Source: Aselliscus stoliczkanus (taxonomy: Eukaryota; Chordata; Mammalia; Chiroptera; Hipposideridae). From it: a DNA stretch of 64,000 nucleotides. Location of the stretch: assembly GCA_033961575.1 (NCBI GenBank), contig CM066730.1:120059523-120123522 (forward strand). Direction: 5' to 3'. Position 1 is the first letter of the stretch; each line of letters begins with the position of its first letter. This document shows positions 49,421 through 62,236 of the stretch, piece after piece. The position numbers and the translations under genes were made by a program. A model generated the notes under the pieces. That model was not told the origin of the DNA. It was given only the letters and a program-made list of their open reading frames with translations, and searched no databases.

Positions 49421-50264
49421 AATTAGTGTGTTAAATGGTGACAAATGATATAGAGAATATAATGCAGGAAAGGAATAGAAATTGCTGGCTCATAGGGGAG
49501 CATTTACAATTTTAAGTGGAGTGGCAGGGAAAACTTCATAGAAATGGGATATTTGAATAAAGGCTTAAAAATATTTGGGAGAGAACCAAGTGCATATCTA
49601 GAGGAACAGAAACTAAGTATATCATCAATACAGCTGTCTACTAGATAGAAGGAAGAGCCAATGCAAAGACCCAAAGGTGTGAACATGCCTGGCATATTCA
49701 AGGAAGAACAAGAGGTTTGGTGAGGGTGGGTAGAGTAAGTGAGGGGCAGAAAAGCTGAATATGTCAGGTGAATCAGAGAAATTATACTTTTTCCCTCCTG
49801 TGATTACCATTCTTCCTAATATACCTAGTGTTTGACATTTTGACAATAGCAGATACAATGAAACGTCTTTAAAGATACCTTCAAAGACATTGGTTCAGAG
49901 ATTTCTTATTATTCCATTTTTGGTTATCAAAAGTGCTATATCTAACTGAACCATTGCAACAAGTTATAAAAATGATTAAACATTTTTCCAAGTCTTGAAT
50001 TTCTTCTTGGAAATCACACCAGAAAACATAACAACATAATAAAATAAAAGTAAAAACCCCAAACCAATAACATTGGCTAATCACCTAACTGATGGACTCT
50101 TTGTAGCTAAGTAGCTGAGTCCTAATGAGGCCCAGAGGATTTAAATTGTATGTCAGGGATACTTGGGACTGTGGTCAACTCATTCCGCTAGTACATTCTC
50201 ATGGTTCTCAAAGATAAGAACTTTAGATCATAATCATTTTAGAAACTTATGACAATCACACAAA
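49421..50264. other. Unassigned DNA
   Basis: No gene or clear transposon recognised. Purine-rich stretches near 49640-49790 are consistent with a decayed L2. Confidence 0.5.
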
Positions 50265-50730
50265 TGTTGTTTCCAAAAACAGAAAATCCAAATCCAACTG
50301 GCTTAAATAATAAAAGGGAATTTATTGGTTTACCTATAACTGAAAGGACTGGAGGACTCAAATTTCAGCGTTGGTTTGATGCAATTTAATGGTAGCATCA
50401 AGGATTATTTTTGTTGTAATTTTCTTTTTTTTTGTTTTTTTTTTTTCCATCTGAACGCTATGGCATCTATGGGGTTTGTTTCATCCTAGGTCAGCTGTCC
50501 TCAAGATGGAAATATGTCTGCTGAAAGCTCTGAGGACTTCATATTCACATGATGCCACCTAGTTTGTGAGAACCAATGTCTTGGTCCCAGAATTCTTAGC
50601 AGACTCTTTAGGTTTAATCAGATTGGTAGAATGAATTCATATATACCCATCTCTGAACAAATCATTTTAGCCAGACGGATGCTATGTGATGGAAGCCAGG
50701 TTCTCCTGAAGCTTGTATGCTAAGACAGAG
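50265..50730 (-). repeat. Old interspersed repeat, copy 1
   Basis: Words such as aagggaatttattggtttac, actcaaatttcagcgttggt, tagtttgtgagaaccaatgt and ccatctctgaacaaatcatt follow an order I know from old mammalian interspersed repeats, but I cannot name the family. Its first part recurs at 52130-52300. Strand assignment is tentative. Confidence 0.5.
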
Positions 50731-51349
50731 GAGTAGGACATATATCCCCAAACCAAATTGTGGGAATCTTGTCCCAAGAAGGAAGGAGACACAAGGAAGT
50801 AAGAATGTTCCCTTAATGCAATACAACTGGATTGTATTTTAAGGGTTTACTACTGGTATACAGTAGGTACTTGTGTCAATTGACTTAATGAATAAACATT
50901 CCTGATTAAGAATATGAATAATATTCTTGCTTTTGTATACTGTGTAGAAAATCCATGTTGAAATCTGGGTTATCTCAGCAACACTGCTTCTAAGCAATGA
51001 CCTTACCACTCATTTTACCTTCAAAACTGTCAATAGAACAATTTGGAGGCTAAAACATGAATCTGGTTTTGGAATAGAATTAAGGTACTCTGACAGGGAA
51101 GAAGAATTTAACATCCAAAGAAGTGTAGTAAAGTTCAGCTAAATGTTCTTTATATCTTAAAAAAAAAAAAAAAATGGAACAACTTTTCATTACCTTTTCC
51201 TGTAAGTCATGTCGTTTCACTTTCAAGTTAACTCTTTTCTTTTGCAAATTTCTCAGTTCATCAGGGAATCAAAGGGTATTCAAACGCAATGGATTATCAC
51301 ACAGCTAGATAGCTTATATATGTTATTTCACTTAATTCTTCTGAAAGTG

Positions 51350-51605
51350 TCACAGGACAGTGTAGAAGTTAAGAATTTAGATATTCAAATCAGACTGTCT
51401 GGGATCAGATCCTGGTGACTTCACTTGTTAGCTTTGTGACCTTGGGCAGGCTATTCAATTCTCATGGCTCAATTTCATCATCTGTAAAATAGGGAGATAA
51501 TGCATACCTCTCAAGTTATTATAAGGAATAAAAGTTAGAATACGCAAATTACTAAAGAGCATGCCTAGAATGTGGTAAACATTCAATAAGCATTACATAT
51601 TGTGC
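51350..51605 (+). mobile_element. Near full-length MIR SINE
   Basis: ttagatattcaaatcagact, ggatcagatcctggtgactt, ttgtgaccttgggcaggcta, tttcatcatctgtaaaatag and a 3' cattcaataagcattacata lie in MIR order. Confidence 0.92.
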
Positions 51606-52129
51606 TGCTGTGGCTGCTTCTTTTTAGAAGTGGTAAACAGAGGCTCTGGAAATCTCAATAACCCTCCCTCAGTCCCCAAAATTGAAATGTCGTAAAGCTA
51701 GATTCAAATTCTGGTGCGTTTCACTTTGATTCCATAGCTTTTCGTACTACATCTTGACTCCTCCAACACTTGTGTTTCTAACTGACATGTATATCTAACT
51801 TTCTTACAATTAAATTGTCATCTGGGTGAAATCAGGACTTTGAATATTCTTCCTAAGTACCACAGGATCCTCCAACAGGGTTTCACACCCTGGGGGAGCT
51901 CAATATGTACTGCTAACGTATTGTGAAATATCTTGCAGAGAATGCTTGCTCCAGTGTGGCATTAGAAAGGACACCAATGTTAGAAGGCCTTCTTGAAAAA
52001 GCACATCTTCACCTGGGAGAATGGGGTCCATTATTACTCCTCATTATCTTTCTCTCGTAAATATCATACCACAAAGCAATTTACCAGATCAATTGTTTGT
52101 TAAGTTAAGCAAATTAGAAAGGCATAGAA

Positions 52130-52300
52130 AATCAGATTAACAGGGCTTCAATAATAAAGAAAAAATTATTGGTTCACATATATAATTGAAACACGGGAGC
52201 ACTCAAATTTCAGTGTGGCTTAATACAGCAATTTAAGGAGAGTGTCAAGGATTTTTTTTTTTTTTTGGTAACTTTTTTTCCATCTGAACATGACTAGAAA
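52130..52300 (-). repeat. Old interspersed repeat, copy 2
   Basis: Shares with 50290-50450 the blocks ttattggttcaca/ttattggtttacc, ctcaaatttcag, tcaaggatt, an expanded T run and ttccatctgaac, in the same order. Only the first part of the family is present. Confidence 0.55.
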
Positions 52301-52759
52301 AGGTGTGGTATTATACTCTTATGTGAACAGGGTCCACAATAGTCACTAGTCCTGGTTAGAGATGGTGTGGACATAAGGGATAATTAACATATGGGCACCA
52401 AAACTTGTGCTGAGATACTTTAAGCTTCCTCATGTAGGTGAGTATCCGTACTCTTCTATTTGTGTGCTCAGAATAGTTGTAAATAAAGTCATAAAAAATA
52501 ACAACAGCAACAACAAAAAACCTATCTGTTTTAGAATGCAATGGCTGGAAGAAAACACACCAAAAAATGTCAATGGTGATGGCTTGGGATTTAGCTATTT
52601 TTCATTTTTTCTCTCTTTTCTATATTATCTTTTACAATGTAGGTATTGGTTTATATTTAAACAAATCTGTGTTTAATAAATATGCTACCATTGAACTTCT
52701 ACCCAACTTAAATTGGAAAGAATAATTTTGAAAAATTTCAGCTTAAGAATTCATGTTTA

Positions 52760-53214
52760 GGGCTGGCCCAGTGGCGCATTGGTTAAGAGCTGGTTTTGGG
52801 ATGCCAGCAGCCCCGGTTCGGATCCCACATTTGAGGGCCAGTGACACTGCCCTCCACAGCTAACAACAGCTCCACCTGGAGCTGGACCGGCGATGGTGTA
52901 GGCTGCAGCCCCTGCTGCATGGGGCTGCCTTAGGCTACAGTGAGTGGCCAGCAGCCAGCGTGAGCGGCTGGCAGCCAGTGTGAGCTGCCAATAGCCGCGG
53001 TGAGCGACTATCCAGAGGCTGCGACCGATCTGCCTCATCCAGGAAGAGCGCAATGACGATACCAACTTGGGCCAGTGAAGCAACATCCTCTGCAACGAGA
53101 CTGAAGAACAAAAAGACAGCAACTTGTCTGTTCCCCTTCCCTGATTCCCCAATGGTGTTCCCCTCCTCCAATTCCCCAATAAAATCTGTAAAAATAAAAA
53201 CAAAAACAAAAAAG
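52760..53214 (+). mobile_element. Long tRNA-derived SINE
   Basis: Starts gggctggcccagtggcgcat, box B ggttcggatcccacatttga, then cagtgacactgccctccaca, the GC-rich body, and a 3' end attccccaataaaatctgta with an A-rich tail. A perfect 14-bp target duplication agaattcatgttta is at 52746-52759 and 53215-53228. The open frames up to 150 codons opposite it are SINE shadows. Confidence 0.96.
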
Positions 53215-53355
53215 AGAATTCATGTTTATCTTGATCTATGTTGCATTAATGATGGTTTCCGGGGAGTTACATTGGCATAGAACTGCATGAAAAATGATAT
53301 ATATTTAAGTAGGGATAATTTTCAAGAATTTTAAATTGCTTATTCAATGGGGAGA

Positions 53356-53360
<5 letters not shown>

Positions 53361-53391
<31 letters not shown>
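53361..53391. repeat. (CA)n microsatellite
   Basis: About 15 CA units. A reverse-complementary (GT)n run follows about 210 bp downstream. Confidence 0.97.
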
Positions 53392-53393
<2 letters not shown>

Positions 53394-53602
53394 ACATTAT
53401 AAACAGTAATCACAAACATAAAAAATAAAAATTCAATGAACTCAAATATTCAGGCATTTGTAAAAGAAAGTAATTATATCAATATATTATGCCTATTATA
53501 TAGAAATTGAGTCATCTAACAGATAAAATGTAGCATATTAAAAACATTGTTATAATTTCAGCCTTAACAGGTTTTATTTTTTACCAGAAGAAAAGGTTAT
53601 TC

Positions 53603-53603
<1 letters not shown>

Positions 53604-53645
<42 letters not shown>
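53604..53645. repeat. (GT)n microsatellite
   Basis: About 21 GT units, inverted relative to the CA run at 53361-53391. The DNA between them shows no convincing terminal repeats. Confidence 0.97.
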
Positions 53646-53647
<2 letters not shown>

Positions 53648-53649
53648 CA

Positions 53650-56150
53650 CCTTTAGGTGATTTATGCATTATCCAAAGCATACGCGTATTTAACAACATG
53701 CCTTAAGACTGAGAGTTAATACATTTCAGAGAGAATATTTAATCTCTTAGTCCATGTGTTTTCACTCTCCAATATTTGGAAGCAAGTTAAACACAAAGAC
53801 ATGTTAAAAGATACTCCTTGTCTGTGTGCTATTGTGAGAGGAATCCTGAAATTTAGTAGGATCTAGAACATTTTGCAGTAAATGATCCAAAAGTAGAAAG
53901 CCAAATTAGCCCAATCTCTCACTGAGCTAAGCATAATCAAATTAGTTGCATAACTAACCAAAATAGCTGGCAAGGGAGATGGGCAATAGGGTAAAAAGTC
54001 AGAAAGGAATAAAACATTTCCGCGAGGAAAAAAAATGACTTTTGTCTTTGGAGGTAGAGCTCCTGCCAAAAAAGGAGACTGCTTTTGAGTGGAATCTAAT
54101 TCAGAGCATTGAACCCCATCAAGTCCCTTTGTCAGCACTTTGGTATTTTATATATTTTGTTGTAAACAAAAGAGAGAATGGAACATTTTAATGTTTATCC
54201 AACACCATCCCAATATGTTAAAATTATTTCTATTTATTTTTATTTGGAAAGTAATTAATATATTGGAGGGAAAAAATGATTACAAATTCTAAAGCAGAAC
54301 ACAATTTGGTTTAAACCTATTTCTCTTTGTCCTCTGCATTCATACATTTCTAATAATTCTATTTTTAATCCTCAGGTACTTTCCTCCATAGCACATTACT
54401 CTTGTAATTCTCATGCTCTAGTTTTTCTTCTATTTGTATACATCTTTCTCTTATTCAACTGAAAATAATGAAATATATTGACATTTATAAGTACAGAGTG
54501 TTCAGCCAGAGAATACGAACAATAACAGAGGTTACGAGAGAGAAGAAGTCCCACAGGGATAGCTGTGAATCCCAGGCTTTCTTATGGCCATTAGCACAAA
54601 CTCTCAGGATCCACTCTGATTCTTTGGTTGCTGGAGATGGGGATCTCAGAGCATACACAAAGGAAATAAGTTCCAGTTTGTTTCAAACCTAGCTCACTTC
54701 TTATTCTGAAGGAATTAAAAAACAAAACAACTATAGATCTTATTTTATGCAAAGTTCCACTTTTTGTTTTACTTTTTTGAGTTGAGTCAGAACCACGAGG
54801 AGACTTGAAATGAAATCCCTGAAACCTGGCACTTAAGCTACCCTGGAACTGTACCAAATAATGAATGTTTTCTGCTGCAGAGTAAGATGGAAGAACTCAA
54901 ATCTGAAGTAGGGTCTCACAAACTATAAAATTGGTCTGGGATTAAAAGATATGGACTCCATGTTGTTGTCTTGTATGTATCGAAGTGGGCTGGAAACTCT
55001 TTGTGTCTTCAATGCCCTGATCCTGGGTTGTCATCATTATGTGACATGGGTAAAGCCATTATGCACTAAAGTGATAAGGATATTCATGCCTTTTTTTTTT
55101 TTTTTAGTCCTGCTTAAAAATATGAAACAAATAAGATAGGCAGATACATTACTGTGAGCTAGAATCCCAAATCAACATTCAATGCTTGTAACTTTCCTAT
55201 CTATTCAATTCTCAGCTTTGTGTCTCTCCTTTGCATAGTTACAGCTTTATTTAGTTAGTTAGTTATTTACAGCTACTTTATCTTCAGATTTCTCTTATTC
55301 AAGACAAATTGCCTTTAAATGTACTCAGCTAATCACTAAATGTACTTTATGGAAAAGAAAGCCCAGGCAGGCACATCTGAGGCAGTGACAGCAGAACAAT
55401 CCAATCACTTATTTAAATGCATTAACCTAAATGTTTATGCACAAAAAAGTTCAATAAGTTATAAATCTCACAAGTTAGCCTGTGTTTATCAGAATTTTAA
55501 AAGCCTTTTATCCTCTGCAAAATATTTCTGTCTAAACCATGGTCACAACATTTCATTTAAAATAGAAGGGAGGCTCTGGAAAGCCCCCACAATTTTCTTG
55601 TGTATAATCAGGCACACTGATTAGCACAAGTTCAGCTTTCCATTACAGGGTAATATGGTGATAAGATAAAGCTTCAATTTCAAGGTTGAAATAATACTGC
55701 ATAATTCAACTGTGTGTTTTCACCTTGAATATTTTGTTTTTAACTGGAGTAGTTATGTTCCAAGTAATTAAGATGCCGCAACTCTCTTTGAAGCTCCAAG
55801 AATCTAATCGCTTCTACGAAAAGGGTTTTATTCCCATAAGTTAACTGCTGGCAATTGCACATGTTTTGAGCAACATTATATTCTAGAGCTCCCCCACACC
55901 TCCTGACTAAAGAACAGGATAAACTTTGCTTCTCAGTGTCATCCACAATTTTGTAAAATGAAACGAATTCACTTTGAACTTCACCTAGATTTTAACCCTT
56001 TTCACCAAAGCAGTATGTAATAAAATTATTTTTTATTGATTTTCCATGGAAAGGTAAAGCTTTCTAAACATCAAGCTCCATTTGCTTTGTCAGAAAACAA
56101 TCAGGATTCATATAAAGCTTTCCCCACTTAGACCTACCTAACTGTCCATT
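53650..56150. other. Largely unique DNA
   Basis: No gene supported. A 17-nt T run near 55089 precedes agtcctgctt without a SINE body. The segment 55330-55640 is repeat-free and could be a conserved noncoding element, but nothing in it is diagnostic. Confidence 0.45.
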
Positions 56151-56159
56151 TACACTTTT

Positions 56160-56265
56160 TTTTTTTTTTTTGAAGGCAGTATCACTGACCCTCATATGTG
56201 GGACCCATACCGGGGCTGCTGGCTTCCCAAGCCATCTCTTAACCACTGCACCACTCGGCCAGCCC
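56160..56265 (-). mobile_element. Short tRNA-derived SINE
   Basis: Minus strand: GGGCTGGCCGAGTGGTGCAG, box B GGTATGGGTCCCACATATG, then CAGTGATACTGCCTTC and an A-tail. Flanked by acactttt at 56152-56159 and 56266-56273. Confidence 0.93.
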
Positions 56266-56299
56266 ACACTTTTCTTTTAAATCCTTCAACAGACAAATT

Positions 56300-56302
<3 letters not shown>

Positions 56303-56357
<55 letters not shown>
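56303..56357. repeat. (AT)n microsatellite
   Basis: About 27 uninterrupted AT units. Confidence 0.97.
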
Positions 56358-56358
<1 letters not shown>

Positions 56359-56924
56359 CTAAATGAGCTACCTTTATTTAGTTGGGGGAGAAAATCACAT
56401 TTTGGCTTCATAAAATTTATACAATGGAAGCATTTTTATCTGTGACAAATAGATAGTACCAATTAACAACCAACCAGAGCAGAGAATGATTGAAAAACAG
56501 TTTTATAGTTGACACCTGAGGTGACTTGAGAACAAGATGGCAGTCAACTTTTATAACGCATGTGGCCATTTCTTACACATTCCAGAAATAGCTGAGGTAC
56601 ACTTTAAGTAGACCTTGAGGATCATCTGACATCATGCAGGAGGGAATTGCCCAAATCAACAGGTTGTGAAATATTATCTTATATCAAAACAGGTGTTGCT
56701 CTTATAAGCAACGTATATAGTATATTTATGGTTGTGCTGTGACATTTAATCTTTGGCCATAGCTTGACACTAGAGAGTTTGGAAAAACTTTTGCTACTAC
56801 CATTGAAAAAAGTATCCTGGTACACAGGAGATTTATATTTGACAGCTAAAATGGATGGGAGGAGATCCAAAACCAAAGCATCTGGCTCATATGTGGTGTG
56901 GGGGAGGAAAAATAGTTTTTTCTC

Positions 56925-57435
56925 TACTCTTCTAGGTCTTGGCTGAGATGGCCCTGTAACAAAAAGACAGATTAACAGAAGAAAAACAGAAGTTTACTAA
57001 CATGTGTATCTCCTCTACATGGGGGATACCCAGGAAAACTGAATAACTGCAATGACCCAAGGCATCACCTGAAATAACATCTCCAGCTAAAGACAAAGGG
57101 AGATGTTGGCAATGGGAGGAGCCAGTTAAGGGAGGCTGCTGGAAAAGGCACAGTTACCAAAGGTAAGGTTGTTATACAGATGTAGGTTTTGCCTTCTCCA
57201 CTGATAAATTTCTAGAGATTTAGTCATTTTCCTTATTACATAGAGGGTGGCACATTTACAAATGGAGATTTCCCTTATACATGTAAATGTCCCTTACAGA
57301 TAAAGTAGGGTAATGTCTACTCTATTTTCAGAGCTTCTCCTGTGTCTGCTCTTTGTTAAAAGTAATCAACCTAAAATAATTCTTGTGACAAAGAGGTATA
57401 TTTTGGGGTGACAAATCCTGCTCCCCTTCAGTGGG
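56925..57435 (-). mobile_element. LTR-class interspersed repeat, family uncertain
   Basis: Contains ctgtaacaaaaagacagatt, cagaagtttactaacatgtg, ctaaagacaaagggagatgt, agatttcccttatacatgta and tcagagcttctcctgtgtct. I associate this order with an ancient LTR repeat, but I cannot give a reliable name. No internal retroviral coding sequence is attached. Strand is tentative. Confidence 0.5.
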
Positions 57436-57439
57436 CATA

Positions 57440-58818
57440 TTTAATGTGCTTTTGCAATGAATACATTACAAAATACTATCAATAATTTGTTGACCTGAAA
57501 AACACTGATGTGCTCAAAAGTGAAATAGTGTGCTTTCAATGATAGCCATTTACAATATAGCTCTCTGATATGTCATTACATATGTGACAAACAACAACAA
57601 TAAAAACAAATAAAAAAACAATAACGAAGTCAAAATAAAAGCAAACAATTCCTTCATAGAAATAAGATTTAGGATTTCCGAGTACCTGAAAAATTATAAA
57701 ATTTCCTAAAATTAAAATATTTTTATGGGTTAACTCTGATGATCTACAAATATCAAGTAGCAGACAAAAGAAGAAGCATAAGCTTGCATTGAAAATTCAA
57801 TCTCCTGTTGGAACAAAAAGACTCTTTGGTTACCAGAATAGATGCTTATGTAATATATCTGTTGAATGCAAATATGTGTTGATTGAGTGCATGTATGGCT
57901 GAATGAATGAATTAGGTACCTTACTCGTATTCCTATGAACATGATCTACACTATTCAATCAAGGACATTCTATTATTCTCAAATGGGAAATGAGAACAAT
58001 GTTGCACCAAAACTTTAAGTGGTTAAGCCCTTATGAAATGACTACTTATATAATATATTCATTCAAACTGATGGAACCCCAAGGATGCCTATGAAAGCTT
58101 TCCTGACTTTTACATAAATAATGTTGAAGAATTAAATTTGAGGAATATTTTTTGTAACTTCTGTAGCAACAACCTAGGTTAAAATGAACCCCAGATTTCA
58201 TCAACCCTAGAATCCACTACATTTGACCTGTCATTTGACTTTCATTGCTATATGTATGACTCAATTGCCTGCATGTTCTCAAAGACAAAAGACTTCAGAG
58301 AGTTTGTAGGGCAGAAAGCAAAATAGACAATAACTCGCCACTAGAAAAGTCTTGGAGACTTTTAATAAATGTCTTACAAAACAAAAGTGGAGAAAACATA
58401 ACACTGAAGAAAAAACAGAGGAGGTAAGTTGGAAGTTTCACTTTCAAATTTTGAGTATTCCTGATACCATAACAAAACAAAATCCGCATTTCATCAGAAG
58501 AATCTGTAGAACAACACTGAGAAAAAAAAGTCTATGTTTTCAACTTGATCTGTGCAAATGTTTGAAAGTAATGTTCCACAATTTATTGAAATATTAATTA
58601 CTCACCACACCAGTGATCATGGGGTTATGATTTTGGACTTGCTGGTAGGAGAGATGAGCTGGCTATCTTGGTATGATTCTGCTTGAGACAATGGTCTTCA
58701 TGAGACATCGAAGTGGAAGTGGAAGTGCACGGTTTGCTTGGGCTATTATCTCCATGAAGAGCTTTGCTTTGACACTGCAAGGTAAAAGAACAATCCTCAG
58801 ATTGTTTTTCTGCATAAT
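57440..58818. other. Unassigned DNA
   Basis: No gene or recognised transposon. (CAA)n-like A-rich text lies near 57591-57650. Confidence 0.5.
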
Positions 58819-58832
58819 TAGAAATATCTGCC

Positions 58833-59276
58833 GGGCCGGCCGAGTGGCGCATTGGTTAAGCGCTGGTTTTGGGATGCCAGCAGCCCCGGTTCGGATCCCA
58901 CATGAGGGCCACTGACACTGCCCTCTACAGCTAACAACAGCTCCACCTGGACCTGGGCTGTGCGAGCCCCGGTGATGGTGTGGGCTGCAGCCCCTGCTGC
59001 AGTGGGCTGCCATAGGCTACAGTAAGTGGCCCGCAGCCAGCGTGAGCAGCTGGCAGCCAAGCGTGAGCTGCCAATAGCCGCGATGAGCGACATCCAGAGG
59101 CCAGCGACCGATCTGCCTCATTCGGGAAGAGCGCAATGACGATACCAACAGTGAAGCAACATCCTCCGCAACTAAACTGAAGAACAAGAAGACAGCAGCT
59201 TGTCTGTTCCCCTTCCCCGATTCCCCAACGCTGTTCCCCTCCACCAATTCCCCAATAAAAATCTTTAAAAAAAAAA
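58833..59276 (+). mobile_element. Young long tRNA-derived SINE
   Basis: Starts gggccggccgagtggcgcat, box B ggttcggatcccacatgagg, GC-rich body, 3' end ccccaataaaaatcttt plus A-tail. Perfect duplication gaaatatctgcc at 58821-58832 and 59277-59288. It shares with 25458-25932 the gataccaacagtgaagcaac junction that lacks eight bases found in other long copies, and is the closest match to that copy. Confidence 0.96.
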
Positions 59277-59288
59277 GAAATATCTGCC

Positions 59289-61207
59289 ATACTTTGAACA
59301 TCATTGCCATTAAGTTATTGAGAGAAACTTGTTGGCCAAATGTCACCTGAGTTGGCAAGGAAAAATTCACCCAAAATGAGGGTAAAATATGCATAAAAAT
59401 TTAGCCTTTAAAATTTTGTACTGATTTCCTCTAAGCTCAGGGTACATTACAGATATTATATCATAAGCCTTAATACACCCCTGATATGGCTTCAGTCAAG
59501 TACAGACAAGGAAAAACCTTTCCTTCACTTACTATGTTGAAAAAATTTTAGTCTCTCTGTCAGCTCGCCTAATAACTTAGATCATAGGCGCCACAGAAAT
59601 AATTAGATGAATTGATGGACAAATAGATTGAGTTAAGGGTTCACCAAGTTGCATGTCTGTTATTGTTGAGGATCCATTAACCACCAGTTGAGCTTTTTTA
59701 TTGTGCTAAAAGCCTTCATATTTTTTGTGAATGGCTATCATCTTCCAGGCCCACAGCATCACTATTTCAACTAGAAGACAGTAAAACATTTCTGTACAAA
59801 AGAAACAGTGGAGACTCCCATGTAATGGATCCCTATTTATTTTTAAAGTAATCAATAGTTGTTTGTAAGTAATTGCACAGTATAATCTGTAAGTAAGGTA
59901 AGACTGTAAACACACATCTGAGTTATGAGGTTGTCTAATCTTTTTCTAATTAGGGGCCGATTTACAGATAATCCTGGGACATCTAGTTTTGGTAAACCAC
60001 CATTGTGACACTTGCAAAGCTGCCTTTGTACTACTATATATTCCTTTGAATTTTAAAGGAAGCGTGAACTTCCTTGAACTACTGAACTACTATACTGAGT
60101 GAAGTTAAGTACTGCATGTCTATAGAAATCAATGAAGCTAATCGCACAAGCACAGTTCGTTTTCCCATTCAGCAATCTTGAAAATACTTGAGTATCATAA
60201 TTGGTCTGCAGCTGAGCACATTTTGGTGTTCAGATCCAAGGGGGGTGAAGTATCCTTCTCAATTCACCATGCACAAGTGAATAATGAAAGATTTAAACCA
60301 CAGAGTGTTGTTGTTGTTAAAAAGACTACTCTTGAAATGGTTGCAGAGGGCTAAATTCTCTTGTTTCTACTCCTTCTAAAATGAGTGGTACTGAGCACAT
60401 AAACATGCTAATTATTTCCAAGAAAATAATGCATTTAAAACTAGAGCCTTATCTTTCAGGAAAAAAAGAAATGTCTTTTATCAATAAAAGGGATTTAGGA
60501 ATCATAACTAAGGGTTTCTGGTGACATTATAAGACATTGTGTTAAACACTTAACCCACATGTGCTCTGAAAACAAGAGCTATCTTATGAAGAAGGCCTTG
60601 CTGTTGTCTCTAATTTGCAGATGAGAAAACTGAGACTTAAGCCATCTAATCCAAGAGTACAGTCAGGTCTGCCTGGAGCCTATAGACTTGAGTTTAGATG
60701 TGTAATGCCTTCTCTAAACTGGTCAAATGAAATTACTAATTTGGCAAGTGTTTTTGTTTGTAAGAGGGCAGGAAAGGCATATCCTTTCTGCTTGGCTGCT
60801 TATAGGCAAAACACATGCATAATAAAATGTGGCAAGTGAAGCAGAAAACACTGATGTTAGTCAGGGCCCTCGTCTGATTTATACCTTGAATCATGGGAAT
60901 CCTGCTAAATAACAAACAATCTCTTAATCTTCTTTCCTTTGTTTTTAATCTACAAAGTCAATATAATATTTATTATACATATATATGTTAAAAAAGATTA
61001 TTGAGAATATTTCTTGTACTTAAAGAATATATTAATTTAATTCACAGCATCGACAGTTTTGAAACAGTTGCTTCTCAAATGGGGTGTCCAATGGTTGTCT
61101 CTGGGCAATTTTGCAATGATGACATCACAATGTCCAAAGTCATGAAAAGTGGCTATTCATACATGTTTTGAGAGAAAGACAAAGGAGGGACTGTCTGATA
61201 TTTCTTA
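59289..61207. other. Unassigned DNA with a weak MIR trace
   Basis: Near 60535-60660 tttgcagatgagaaaactga and preceding text suggest a reverse-oriented MIR. The rest shows no gene or repeat I recognise. Confidence 0.45.
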
Positions 61208-61209
61208 TA

Positions 61210-61290
61210 TTGGGTTGTCGGAAAAGCCATGACACATTTTTGCAATAAAAAACATAGAAAAAATACGTCATGGCTTTTCCGACAACCCAA
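61210..61290. mobile_element. 81-bp mariner-type MITE with perfect terminal inverted repeats
   Basis: The left 24 bases (61210-61233, beginning ttgggttgtcggaaaagcca) are an exact reverse complement of the right 24 (61267-61290). TA is present at both edges (61208-61209 and 61291-61292), as for Tc1/mariner insertions. The interior is only 33 bp and noncoding. Size and build resemble known about 80-bp mariner MITEs. Perfect repeats imply a recent copy or little decay. Confidence 0.93.
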
Positions 61291-61292
61291 TA

Positions 61293-62224
61293 GAATGCAA
61301 TGTAAGCCCCATGACCCCAGCAGCTCAAAGCAATATTCCAGGTATAGGTGCAAATGATGGAGTATTTGGAGTCCCACTATACCACAAACAAAATCAGTTG
61401 CACTTGCTGTCTGTACACTTAGGGACAGAAGTTCTCCACCCTATTCCAGACACTGGGCTTTCTGTCCACAACTGAGGTTCAGTGAGGACGTTTTACACAG
61501 CTAATGAAGACTGCCACGAGGCAATTAAGTTGCCTTTTGTGTGTGTGTGTGTGTGTGTATGTGTAACAAGTGCATGTAGTTACAAACACAAGAAGTGTCT
61601 GCTCTAATATACTTTCTGTCAATTCTTGTTATCTCTACAAATCAACTGTTTCCTTCCTTGCCCAACTCTTATAGTGGCATTTTCACCTTCCATTCACCAA
61701 GGCTCAGTAAACTAATTCATTTCTCAACAAATGTTTATTGAATGTTATTGTCATTTCTTCCTTCTCATTGGCCCCACAGATCCAATCAATTGCCAGGTCT
61801 GCCATCTCAAATCCTGAATGAAATTAGCTATAAATAAATTACAGAACAAACAGACATCAAATCGCCAAATGTTACTGAATCGCCCTCTCCAACGATTCTG
61901 AGACACCGTTTCTTTCAATTTTTATATACTGTAGAAAAATAGGAACCATAAAGAAATTATTACAGTCCTTTGAAAAATTCTTCCTTATATAGTTCTCAAT
62001 AAACTTTTCAGTGAATTCTTCCTCTCGTCCCATTTGTTATATACCTGTGTTGACCTCCTCCATCTCCATGAATTCAATTTAATTGAGCATGGGAGTTTTC
62101 ATGAAGTTTTTCTTAATTTCGCCAACTAAGGTAATTCTTTCTTCTGAGTCATTATCTTTACTTATCTTAAGATAGTTTCACTTTCCTACTTGTAACAAAT
62201 TATGTAATAGTCTTACTATTGATT
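61293..62224. other. Unassigned DNA with a (GT)n run
   Basis: A (GT)n microsatellite lies at 61539-61564. Near 61720-61745 tcaacaaatgtttattgaat suggests a MIR or L2 end. No gene seen. Confidence 0.5.
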
Positions 62225-62236
62225 GGTAAGGTTCTT

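Noticed and set aside
52757..53209. 150-codon minus-strand open frame
   Set aside because: It lies wholly within the SINE at 52760-53214. Similar frames recur in every long SINE copy (13.4, 25.6, 38.6 and 59.0 kb).
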